This document shows, in pieces, positions 8,863-14,629 of a stretch of DNA of 14,629 bases. How positions within the stretch are numbered: the stretch's first letter is position 1; the number at the start of each line of letters is the position of its first letter. The notes beneath the pieces were generated by a model that ran no database searches, had not been told where the DNA came from, and worked only from the letters and a program-made list of their open reading frames with translations. Both the position numbers and the translations under genes were made by a program. Origin of the DNA: Oligoflexia bacterium (GTDB lineage Bacteria > Bdellovibrionota > UBA1018); NCBI GenBank assembly GCA_903858195.1, contig CAIOHW010000032.1, positions 1-14,629 of the forward strand, in the 5' to 3' direction.

Positions 8863-9375
8863 ATGAATGGCTCGACAGGTGCCCGCATCATTCGCCCCGG
8901 AAAACCGCTCTTCACAGAAGGCGAGACCCCGCGGAGCATCTTCCTGATCAAGCGCGGGACGCTGGCGATCCGAAAGCTCAAGGGTACCGGATTTGTGGAG
9001 ATCGCCCGGATCCACGCGAATGAAATTGTCGGGGAACTCTCGTTTTTTGATCGGCAGAATCGCAGCGCCTCGGCCTTTGCCCTGACCGAGGTCGAGGTGA
9101 CCGAGATTCCTTTTGACGCTCTGGAGAAGCTGTTTGCCAGTACTCCACCCTACCTTCGAAGCATGATCGCCTCGATGGCGGATCGCCTCCGCAAGGCCGA
9201 TGAAATGATCAAGCGCCTGCAGAAAAACACCGTCGGTCCCAACAGCTCGGTCGAGGCCCCTCAGGAAGACCAGATGGATGCCGCAGCCGCACTGGCGCTC
9301 GCTGCCGGGGTTCTGGATGGGTCGCCCGATGACAAACCCAGTGGCGACTCCGAAGGCGGAACGCCTCAGACCTGA
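8863..9375 (+). CDS. stand-alone cyclic-nucleotide-binding domain protein, no HTH
   Basis: This 170-aa cytoplasmic protein consists of one CAP-type cyclic-nucleotide-binding domain (about residues 8-120). The phosphate-binding cassette GELSFFDRQNRSASA (57-71) keeps the GEL and the Arg-Ser-Ala of E. coli CAP, so ligand binding is plausible. A C-terminal helix rich in charged residues (MADRLRKADEMIKRLQKN) follows, then a tail of about 45 residues with an Ala-rich stretch (DAAAALALAAG) and many acidic, Gly, Ser and Pro residues. The DNA-binding winged helix of CRP/FNR is missing, so it is not a classical transcription factor; it may act through protein contacts. I chose the ATG at 8863 because a TTG at 8755 would put 36 unrelated residues inside xylF and its promoter. 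There is no Shine-Dalgarno sequence. Its 3' end overlaps trmL by 10 bp, tail to tail. Confidence 0.82.
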   Translation: MNGSTGARIIRPGKPLFTEGETPRSIFLIKRGTLAIRKLKGTGFVEIARIHANEIVGELSFFDRQNRSASAFALTEVEVTEIPFDALEKLFASTPPYLRSMIASMADRLRKADEMIKRLQKNTVGPNSSVEAPQEDQMDAAAALALAAGVLDGSPDDKPSGDSEGGTPQT

Positions 9376-9833
9376 TCGAGCTGCCTCAACGCCTCGTACA
9401 CCGTCACGGCTACTGCCTGTGACAGATTGAACGACCGCACGCGGGCATCCAGAATCGGGATTCGGAACGAGTGGAGCGGATTGTGGGCCAGAAGCTCATC
9501 CGGCAGGCCCATCGTCTCCTTGCCGAAAATCAGGAAGGTCCCGGGCTCAAAACGATGCGAAAACAGCGTGTGCCCCGCCTTCTTGGAAAGAAAGGCTCGC
9601 GGGGCTGTCGGCGGCAGGAACTCGAGGAAGGCCTCGAGGCTCTTGTGACGCACCACTTTCAGGTGCTCCCAGTAATCGAGCCCCGCCCGCTTGAGCTGGG
9701 CATCCGTGATCTCAAATCCGAGCGGCTCCACCAGGTGGAGCGTGCAGCCCGTACCGAGGCAGAGTCTTCCGATCGACCCCGTATTCTGAGGGATCTCGGG
9801 CTCGACCAAGACGACATGGAGACCTGAATCCAA
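9366..9833 (-). CDS. trmL: tRNA (cytidine/uridine-34-2'-O)-methyltransferase TrmL
   Basis: This 155-aa protein is a minimal SPOUT methyltransferase that uses S-adenosylmethionine to 2'-O-methylate the wobble nucleotide of tRNA-Leu isoacceptors. Family motifs are LVEPEIPQNTGSIGRLC (N17 and R23), AGLDYWEHL (50-58), FGKETMGLP (103-111) and RSFNLSQAVAVTVYE (133-147), the last two forming the trefoil-knot SAM site. Length matches E. coli TrmL (157 aa). The start codon is TTG at 9833, supported by GGAG at 9842-9839 (5-nt spacing) and by the fit of the N-terminus to the family; no ATG is available in the right place. It lies 15 nt after asnS and is the last gene of the pepA-asnS-trmL unit. Confidence 0.92.
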   Translation of the reverse strand: MDSGLHVVLVEPEIPQNTGSIGRLCLGTGCTLHLVEPLGFEITDAQLKRAGLDYWEHLKVVRHKSLEAFLEFLPPTAPRAFLSKKAGHTLFSHRFEPGTFLIFGKETMGLPDELLAHNPLHSFRIPILDARVRSFNLSQAVAVTVYEALRQLDQV

Positions 9834-9848
9834 GTGCGCTCCGTGACC

Positions 9849-11168
9849 TTAGGGTCTCAGGGTGTTCAGCATGCGCGGAAACGGAATGGTCTCGCGCACG
9901 TGCTCTACGCCCGTGATCCAGGCGACCGTCCGTTCGATCCCAAGGCCAAAACCGCTATGCGGTACTGAACCAAAGCGCCTCAGGTCGAGGTACCACTTGT
10001 AGTCGTCCTCGGTCAGGGCGTGCTCGGCGATCCGACGCTGCAGCACCGAGGTCTGTTCTTCGCGCTGGCCGCCACCGATGATTTCTCCATAGCCGAAAGG
10101 AGCGATCAGGTCGCAACCCAGCGCATATTTACCGGTGCCCTCGACGCCGGGACCCCCGACGGTGTCGGACTGCTTGAAGTAGAAGGCCTTGATCTGCGAC
10201 GGCATGTGATGAACCCAGACCGGCTTTCCGAACTCATCGCCCAGCGCCGTCTCATGCGGGGCCCCAAAGTCCTCGCCCCAGGGAATCGCAACACCGCGCC
10301 TTTCGAGGATCTTGACTGCCTCGTCATAGGAGATCCGAGGAAACGGGCCCTTGATCGCCTCAAGCTCGGCCAGATTTCGTTCGAGGATTTTCAGCTCGGG
10401 AGCACGATTGGCAAGCACAGTCTGGATGATGTGCTCGATGAACTTTTCGCCAAGATCCATGTTGTCATTCAGGTCGGCGAACGCCACCTCGGGTTCGACC
10501 ATCCAGAACTCAGTCAGGTGCTTTCGGGTTTTGGACTTTTCGGCTCGGAAGGTGGGCCCAAAGACGAAGATCTTTCCAAATGCCATGGCGCCAGCTTCGC
10601 CGTAGAGCTGGCCTGACTGCGATAAAAAGGCCTTCTCGTCGAAGTACTCGGTACCGAAAAGGGTCGATGTCCCCTCACAGGCGCTCGGCGTCAGGATGGG
10701 TGCATCAAAGCGAATAAAGTCGTTCTTGTAGAAGAACTCCTCCACGGCGCGGATGATCTCGGAGCGAACACGGATGGCCGCCCACTGGCGCTGGGACCTG
10801 AGCCAGAGGTGTCGGTTCTCCATCAGGAACTCCACCCCATGGTCCTTGGGGCTGATCGGATAGGCCTCGGCCACGTTCACGACCTTGAGGGCGCGGACTC
10901 CCATCTCAAAGCCCCCCGGAGAGCGGGGCTCCTTGCGAAGCACTCCGGTCACCTCGACCGAGGACTCCTGTGTGAGTTTTCCGAACTCGGCAAACGCCTC
11001 CTCGGAGCACTCTCCCTTGAAGAGGATGCCCTGCATGAGACCGCTTCCGTCGCGCATGACCAGAAACTTGATCTTACCCGAGCTTCGAAGGTTGTAGACC
11101 CAGCCCTTGACTGTGACGGTCTGGCCGTCGAACTCCGCCGCATCCTTGATGTAAAAGCGCTTGGACAT
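9849..11168 (-). CDS. asnS: asparaginyl-tRNA synthetase
   Basis: This 439-aa cytoplasmic class II aminoacyl-tRNA synthetase charges tRNA-Asn. Residues from about 15 to 110 form the OB-fold anticodon-binding domain (VTVKGWVYNLRSSGKIKF). The catalytic domain shows motif 2 FRAEKSKTRKHLTEFWMVEPE beginning at F207 and motif 3 GFGLGIERTVAWITG from 406. ENRHLWLRSQRQ and the ending IPFPRMLNTLRP are typical of AsnRS rather than AspRS. The start MSKRFYIKD is 4 nt after the pepA stop, with GGAG 10 nt upstream inside the pepA end. The frame stays open further upstream to 11261, but those 31 residues lie antisense-free within pepA and do not look like AsnRS. Asn-tRNA is therefore made directly here, whether or not a GatCAB route also exists elsewhere. 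Confidence 0.95.
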   Translation of the reverse strand: MSKRFYIKDAAEFDGQTVTVKGWVYNLRSSGKIKFLVMRDGSGLMQGILFKGECSEEAFAEFGKLTQESSVEVTGVLRKEPRSPGGFEMGVRALKVVNVAEAYPISPKDHGVEFLMENRHLWLRSQRQWAAIRVRSEIIRAVEEFFYKNDFIRFDAPILTPSACEGTSTLFGTEYFDEKAFLSQSGQLYGEAGAMAFGKIFVFGPTFRAEKSKTRKHLTEFWMVEPEVAFADLNDNMDLGEKFIEHIIQTVLANRAPELKILERNLAELEAIKGPFPRISYDEAVKILERRGVAIPWGEDFGAPHETALGDEFGKPVWVHHMPSQIKAFYFKQSDTVGGPGVEGTGKYALGCDLIAPFGYGEIIGGGQREEQTSVLQRRIAEHALTEDDYKWYLDLRRFGSVPHSGFGLGIERTVAWITGVEHVRETIPFPRMLNTLRP

Positions 11169-11172
11169 CGAC

Positions 11173-12720
11173 TTAGAACTCCGCTGCGAACTGGGCGAGC
11201 GTGCGGACGTACATGCCGCTTGCACCCTTCTTGGGGAAATACGGTACATGCCCCATCGCATTGGCCACGGCCGCGATATCGAGATGCGCCCACTTCATGC
11301 CCTTGCGGATGAACTGGTGCATGAAGATCGCACCCCGGATGGTACCGCCGCTTCCGTCGTTGGCGGAGTTCTTCATGTCGGCAGTGTCGGACTTGAGGTC
11401 TTCGAAGTACTCATCCCACATCGGAAGCTGCCACATACGCTCGTGGTTCGCCGATCCCGCTCCCATCAACGACTGGATGAGCGCATCATCGTTGCCCAGC
11501 ACCGCGCAGCAGTGCTTGCCGAGCGCGATCTGCACCGCGCCGGTGAGGGTGGCGGCATCAATGATGGCATCTGGCTTAAAGTCATGGGCAAAGTCGAGGA
11601 CATCCGCGAGAATCAGGCGGCCTTCCGCGTCGGTATTGATGATTTCGACAGTCTTGCCATTGCGGGCCCGGACCACATTGCCGGGCTGGATGGCCGTTCC
11701 GTCCGGCATATTTTCGGTGAACGCCAGAATCGTGACAATGCGGTTCTGCACGCCCATACGCGCAGCAAGCAGGGTGGCGCCCAAAAGCGTCGCCGCGCCC
11801 GTCATGTCGTGCTTCATCTCTTCCATCTTGAGTGCGGGCTTGATCGAGATGCCGCCGCTATCAAACGTGATGCCCTTGCCCACGAAGGCGAGGGTTCGGC
11901 CCTTGCGTCCACCCTTGCCGGCAGGCTTTGGGTTGTACTCGAGGACGACGATCTTGCCCTCCCGCTCAGAGCCCTGGCCGACTGCCAGGTAGAGTCCCAT
12001 TTTTTCGCGGCGGGCTTCAGATTCCGAGATGACCCTGCACTTGAGGCCGTAGCGACGAGCAAGCTTCTGGGCCTCGGCTGCATAGTATTCAGGGGTGCCA
12101 AAGTTCGAGGGTTCATTGGACCAGTCACGCGCGATGTTCACCGCCTCGCCTACTGCAAGGGCGCGATCGAGCTCCTCCTGTATATGGCTCTGTCGAGCGC
12201 GATCGGCAGCAATGAAGACGACCTTGCGGGTGGCGTGGATGGGGTCAGCCACTTTCTTGTACTTGTTGAATCCATAGCAGCTCAGCACGATCCCCTCGGC
12301 AAGCGCCCGGACCTGGCCCATGCGAGTGAGCTCGTTGAAGTGCAGCGCAGCCGAGGCCATCTTCTCGGCGCCGAGCCGCGACCACAATGCGGCAGCTGCC
12401 TGCCTGACCTTCTCGTCGGTGAGCTCGGAGGGCTGTCCGAGACCGACAAACACCACGTTCTCGGCCTCGCCCGCCCCCCCAAAACGAACGACCTGCGTCG
12501 ACCCCACGCGAGCCGAGAACCCCTCGACTCCACGCAGCCGCTCGATCAGAGCGGCATAGGGATGCTTGGCCGGTACGGCGGGCTTCTTCGAGGAATCCTG
12601 CGAAACGAACACAACATCGGCTGCCACCTTGCCGGCTGCTGTGCGGGTTTCGAGGGCCGGGAAGGCCCAATCCAGGGATGAGGATGAACGCGACGATGAA
12701 CGAGTCTTGCTGTTTGCCAT
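11173..12720 (-). CDS. pepA: leucyl (cytosol) aminopeptidase, M17 family
   Basis: This 515-aa cytoplasmic metalloaminopeptidase removes N-terminal residues from peptides using two metal ions; E. coli PepA is 503 aa. The catalytic domain has GKGITFDSGG with K282 and D287, HDMTGAATLLGA, and the family signature NTDAEGRL at 362-369 (D364 and E366 metal ligands, R368). The N-terminal macrodomain-like part is present (VVFVGLG, AEGIVLSCYGFNKYKK). I chose the ATG at 12720 (MANSKTRSSS); a start at 12798 would add 26 residues overlapping the divergent lptF gene. The first 15 residues are Ser/Arg-rich and look unstructured. No Shine-Dalgarno sequence is present. It heads the pepA-asnS-trmL unit and is divergent from the LptF-like gene, an arrangement also seen in E. 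coli (pepA / lptFG). Confidence 0.95.
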   Translation of the reverse strand: MANSKTRSSSRSSSSLDWAFPALETRTAAGKVAADVVFVSQDSSKKPAVPAKHPYAALIERLRGVEGFSARVGSTQVVRFGGAGEAENVVFVGLGQPSELTDEKVRQAAAALWSRLGAEKMASAALHFNELTRMGQVRALAEGIVLSCYGFNKYKKVADPIHATRKVVFIAADRARQSHIQEELDRALAVGEAVNIARDWSNEPSNFGTPEYYAAEAQKLARRYGLKCRVISESEARREKMGLYLAVGQGSEREGKIVVLEYNPKPAGKGGRKGRTLAFVGKGITFDSGGISIKPALKMEEMKHDMTGAATLLGATLLAARMGVQNRIVTILAFTENMPDGTAIQPGNVVRARNGKTVEIINTDAEGRLILADVLDFAHDFKPDAIIDAATLTGAVQIALGKHCCAVLGNDDALIQSLMGAGSANHERMWQLPMWDEYFEDLKSDTADMKNSANDGSGGTIRGAIFMHQFIRKGMKWAHLDIAAVANAMGHVPYFPKKGASGMYVRTLAQFAAEF

Positions 12721-12772
12721 GGGTGGGTGAGTAGCACAGTAAGCATTGGATTTTGAACCGTAAACGAGGACA
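12721..12772. promoter_or_regulatory. divergent promoter region, pepA / LptF-family gene
   Basis: This 52-bp gap must hold both promoters. For pepA (minus) a weak pair TTTACG and TACTGT with 17-bp spacing can be drawn, matching 4 and 3 of 6 consensus bases. For the plus-strand gene no convincing -10 or -35 is visible. The only ribosome-binding-site-like element is GAGGA at 12766-12770, just 2 nt from the ATG at 12773. Elements are assigned by position only. Confidence 0.25.
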
Positions 12773-13915
12773 ATGGCGTCCACCCTCATGCGCTTCATGA
12801 CCCGCCTCAGGCCCAGCCTTGTCGACCGCTACCTTGCTGCTGAGATTGCAGCCCCATTCGTGGGCGGGCTGGCTTTCTTCTCCTTCGTTTTCCTCATGTT
12901 CCAACTTCTCAGGCTTGCCGAGTTCTTCATCGTGCATGGCGTGCCCTTCATGAGCCTGCTGAAGCTCACCGCGCTGCTCTGCGTCTCATTTCTGCCCTTT
13001 GCGCTGCCGATCTCCTTTCTCATTGGGATCATGCTGGCGTTTGGCCGGCTTTCAAGCGACAGCGAACTCGTGGCCCTGAAGGCGGGGGGTTACTCCCTGC
13101 GCCGGCTCACCGCCCCCGCCCTGGGGCTTGCCATCGTGATCTCGGGCCTCTCGATGATGCTCAACATGGACTGGGCCCCCATGGCCGAAAAGGAGCTCAG
13201 ACAGCAGCTCACCGAGATCGGCAACACCAAGATCGTAAGCGCGATCCAGGAAGGCACTTTCACCAGCGGTTTCTACGATCTGCTCATCTTTGCCGACAAG
13301 GTGAACCCCAAGAACAATCAGATGCGGGGCGTATTCATCTACGATGAGCGTGACCCCGGAAACCCGCTGACCGTGGTGGCGCGCCATGGCCGCTGGATCA
13401 CACGCAGAACGGACAACGGAGGCAGCGAGGCCGTTCTCCGGCTTCAGGATGGCAATATCCACCGGAGCGAGGCTACCGAGGGAAGCTACCAGAAGATCGA
13501 CTTCGAGCAGTATCGCCTCTTCCTTAAGATTGAGGGCGGCAATCGCGGTGTCGGTGAAAAGCCCAAGATGCTGAGCACCACCGAGATCAGCCAGGCCCTC
13601 AAGAATACTCCGAACACGAACTCGCGGCGCTACCGCCTGTTGCTGGGCGAATACTGGCGCCGGATCGCCGTGGGACTGGCGCCGCTCTGCTTTCTACTCC
13701 TGGGTGTGGGTCAGGGTAGCATTCCCACGCGCTCCATCCGCTCAGGATCCGCGCTGATCGCGTTTGGAGTGCTGCTCGGCTACCACCAGCTCCTGGCCTG
13801 GGGATCAGCGTTGATCGAAGGCGGAACGCTCCCCGCATGGCTTGCTCTGCAGATCGGAAACGTCATCACAGTGGTCTGGGGGCTCTTTGCGTTTCGTTCT
13901 GCGTCACGAACCTAG
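12773..13915 (+). CDS. LptF/LptG family lipopolysaccharide export permease
   Basis: This 380-aa inner-membrane protein of the YjgP/YjgQ family works with LptB ATPase to extract lipopolysaccharide and push it along the Lpt bridge. Three N-terminal hydrophobic helices (about 27-48, 60-90, 113-130) flank the conserved cytoplasmic coupling segment SSDSELVALKAGGYSLRRL (94-112). A periplasmic beta-rich domain of about 150 residues follows, then three C-terminal helices (about 310-375). Length suits either LptF or LptG, and I cannot tell which; only one of the pair is in this window. The divergent position next to pepA is that of lptF in E. coli, which slightly favours LptF. The GAGGA element is only 2 nt from the ATG at 12773, so starts at 12788 or 12797 remain possible. 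No U-tailed terminator follows. Confidence 0.9.
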   Translation: MASTLMRFMTRLRPSLVDRYLAAEIAAPFVGGLAFFSFVFLMFQLLRLAEFFIVHGVPFMSLLKLTALLCVSFLPFALPISFLIGIMLAFGRLSSDSELVALKAGGYSLRRLTAPALGLAIVISGLSMMLNMDWAPMAEKELRQQLTEIGNTKIVSAIQEGTFTSGFYDLLIFADKVNPKNNQMRGVFIYDERDPGNPLTVVARHGRWITRRTDNGGSEAVLRLQDGNIHRSEATEGSYQKIDFEQYRLFLKIEGGNRGVGEKPKMLSTTEISQALKNTPNTNSRRYRLLLGEYWRRIAVGLAPLCFLLLGVGQGSIPTRSIRSGSALIAFGVLLGYHQLLAWGSALIEGGTLPAWLALQIGNVITVVWGLFAFRSASRT

Positions 13916-13925
13916 GCACCTCAGA

Positions 13926-13944
13926 AGCCGCTCCAGGAGCGGCT
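13926..13944. repeat. perfect 9-bp inverted repeat (hairpin) after the LptF-family gene
   Basis: AGCCGCTCC and GGAGCGGCT flank a single A, so a stem of about 7-8 bp with a small CCAGG-centred loop can form in either strand. It lies 10 nt after the stop codon, but no T-run follows on either side, so it is at best a weak or rho-assisted transcription stop. Its last two bases overlap the left DnaA-like box. Confidence 0.6.
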
Positions 13945-13951
13945 ATCCACA
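13943..13951 (+). promoter_or_regulatory. DnaA-box-like site (one mismatch)
   Basis: CTATCCACA differs from the consensus TTATCCACA only at the first base. It is the sole box in the plus orientation, facing the AT-rich stretch from the left. Confidence 0.45.
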
Positions 13952-13998
13952 GACAAAAACCTGACATGACCCCCTGAAACCCGCTCTGGGCGCGGCTT

Positions 13999-14007
13999 TG
14001 GGGATAA
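13999..14007 (-). promoter_or_regulatory. DnaA-box-like site (one mismatch)
   Basis: On the minus strand this reads TTATCCCCA, one base away from TTATCCACA. It forms the left border of the AT-rich stretch. Confidence 0.35.
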
Positions 14008-14076
14008 GTTTAGATTTTGAGACCAAAAGAGGTCGATATAAGGTTAAATATGTATTTATTTCAGGCACTTACCATG

Positions 14077-14085
14077 TGTGGATAA
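14077..14085 (-). promoter_or_regulatory. DnaA box (exact consensus)
   Basis: The plus strand reads TGTGGATAA, the exact complement of TTATCCACA. It borders the AT-rich stretch on the right and is in phase (22 bp) with the next box. Confidence 0.65.
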
Positions 14086-14098
14086 GTAGCCAATATGC

Positions 14099-14107
14099 TG
14101 TGGATAA
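14099..14107 (-). promoter_or_regulatory. DnaA box (exact consensus)
   Basis: This is the second exact TTATCCACA on the minus strand. It ends one base from the stop codon of the RodZ-like gene. Confidence 0.65.
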
Positions 14108-14108
14108 C

Positions 14109-14629
14109 TCAGGGGTTTGGACTGGGGGATTCTGACGCGGCGGGTTGTGGCTTAGGGGGAGGGGGCGCCATCAGTACCTGCCCAGCAAATGGATTTCCTT
14201 TGATTTCAAGAGCTTGCGCAGGGATCCAGAGAGTGCGCGCGTCATCCGTCACGCCGCTCCGCGCCTTGAGGAGCCCCTGAAGAGTCGAAGGGCCTCCGAG
14301 GCCCTTGAGTGCACTCGGCTCGCCGATGGAACGGGTGATTTCAGCATCCTCGGGATTGGAGCTCTGCAAGGCAACCGCCTCACGCCCCAGGAGCACCAAG
14401 GTGATCCCCTGTCGCAGGACAATGCGGTTGGATGCCTTGTCGTCCACCTTGAACTTCACCCACATGTCTCTATTGGCCTTGATGACCACACGCACCCGGA
14501 TCTCGTCCTTGAAGAGGTCCTTGCCCGAGAGAAGCGGGTCCTCCCTGCGGGCGGGACCGCCGGAGCTCGAGGGAGAAGGACTTGGCTTGGGTGAAGGAGA
14601 GCGACTCGGAATGGGGCTCGGACTCGCAC
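14109..14629 (-). CDS. RodZ-like protein, C-terminal part (partial, runs off right edge)
   Basis: The frame is open from the window edge to the TGA at 14111-14109, so this is the 3' part (about 172 codons) of a larger gene. Visible in order are a Pro/Ser-rich linker made of repeated SP units (SPSPKPSPSPSSS), a domain beginning KDEIRVRVVIKANRDMWVKF and continuing VLRQGITLVLLGREAVALQSSN, and a disordered tail with APPPPKPQP. The domain resembles the periplasmic C-terminal beta domain of RodZ (DUF4115), a cytoskeleton-linked cell-shape protein that also has a cytoplasmic HTH and one membrane helix. Those parts would lie beyond the edge, so the assignment is tentative. A GTG at 14495 could be read as a start, but the family domain and linker continue upstream of it. 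A TonB-like or other Pro-rich envelope protein is an alternative. Confidence 0.6.
   Translation of the reverse strand, partial: ASPSPIPSRSPSPKPSPSPSSSGGPARREDPLLSGKDLFKDEIRVRVVIKANRDMWVKFKVDDKASNRIVLRQGITLVLLGREAVALQSSNPEDAEITRSIGEPSALKGLGGPSTLQGLLKARSGVTDDARTLWIPAQALEIKGNPFAGQVLMAPPPPKPQPAASESPSPNP

Larger units (their letters stand above)
13916..14108. other. intergenic region with DnaA boxes and AT-rich stretch, oriC-like
   Basis: This 193-bp gap has no plausible gene. It contains two exact copies of the DnaA box TTATCCACA on the minus strand (14085-14077 and 14107-14099), 22 bp apart, about two helical turns. Two one-mismatch boxes are present: CTATCCACA on plus (13943-13951) and TTATCCCCA on minus (14007-13999). 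Between the left and right boxes lies an AT-rich stretch (14004-14063, 15 of 60 bases G or C), a candidate DNA-unwinding element. The left side carries two related GC-rich elements. This composition is that of a bacterial replication origin or another DnaA-controlled site. dnaA, dnaN, gidA or rpmH are not in the window, which keeps the oriC call tentative. Confidence 0.5.

Noticed and set aside
11169..11261. 31-residue N-terminal extension of asnS
   Set aside because: The extra residues lie inside the end of pepA, do not resemble AsnRS, and the ATG at 11168 has its own SD sequence.
11161..12681. 506-codon open frame on the plus strand, antisense to pepA
   Set aside because: It is a shadow of the pepA codon bias. 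The minus strand carries the complete M17 aminopeptidase with all metal ligands, while the plus-strand translation has no recognisable domain and no ribosome-binding site.
12721..12798. 26-residue N-terminal extension of pepA
   Set aside because: It would cross the whole divergent promoter region and overlap the start of the LptF-family gene; the residues are not family-like.
13926..13944. Hairpin read as a rho-independent terminator of the LptF-family gene
   Set aside because: Perfect stem but no T-run in either direction, so I list it only as an inverted repeat.
14021..14034. GACC-N6-GGTC inverted repeat in the AT-rich stretch
   Set aside because: Only 4-bp arms; too short to distinguish from chance.

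Overview
This window is a stretch of bacterial chromosome, GC-rich by eye, from an organism with an outer membrane (it encodes an LptF/LptG-type lipopolysaccharide exporter permease). No 16S rRNA or other marker fixes the taxon. The secreted Cys-rich HExxH protease, the split transketolase and the pepA-asnS context make me think of Bdellovibrionota or another delta-proteobacterial-type lineage, but that is an inference of low certainty. There are no insertion sequences, tRNAs, rRNAs, CRISPR arrays or signs of recent transfer.

Layout from left to right. (1) 29-1979, minus strand: a 14-TM DHA2-type drug exporter followed 4 nt later by an unrecognised 189-aa protein. (2) 2039-3806, plus strand, divergent from (1) across only 59 bp: a transketolase split into N-terminal and C-terminal subunit genes that overlap by 8 nt, closed by a strong rho-independent terminator. 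(3) 3905-5203, plus strand: a secreted zinc metalloprotease whose 3' end runs 65 bp into the opposing permease gene. (4) 5139-8790, minus strand: a compact xylFGH-type sugar ABC transporter operon in the order binding protein, ATPase, permease. (5) 8863-9375, plus strand: a small stand-alone cyclic-nucleotide-binding protein, divergent from xylF. (6) 9366-12720, minus strand: pepA-asnS-trmL, tightly spaced and reading towards the cNMP gene. (7) 12773-13915, plus strand: the LptF/LptG-family permease, divergent from pepA as in E. coli. (8) 13916-14108: a noncoding region with two perfect and two near-perfect DnaA boxes around an AT-rich stretch, an oriC-like arrangement. (9) 14109 to the right edge, minus strand: the C-terminal part of a RodZ-like protein with Pro/Ser-rich linkers.

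Functional reading. The sugar importer and the transketolase would both serve pentose metabolism (import and non-oxidative pentose phosphate interconversion), but no xylose isomerase, xylulokinase or xylose regulator is present here. The pepA-asnS-trmL group is housekeeping: peptide turnover, asparaginyl-tRNA synthesis and tRNA wobble-base methylation.

The most interesting points are the oriC-like DnaA-box cluster at 13943-14107; a pattern in which genes at the head of transcription units lack a Shine-Dalgarno sequence while every downstream operon gene has one; and two short palindromes placed in divergent promoter regions.
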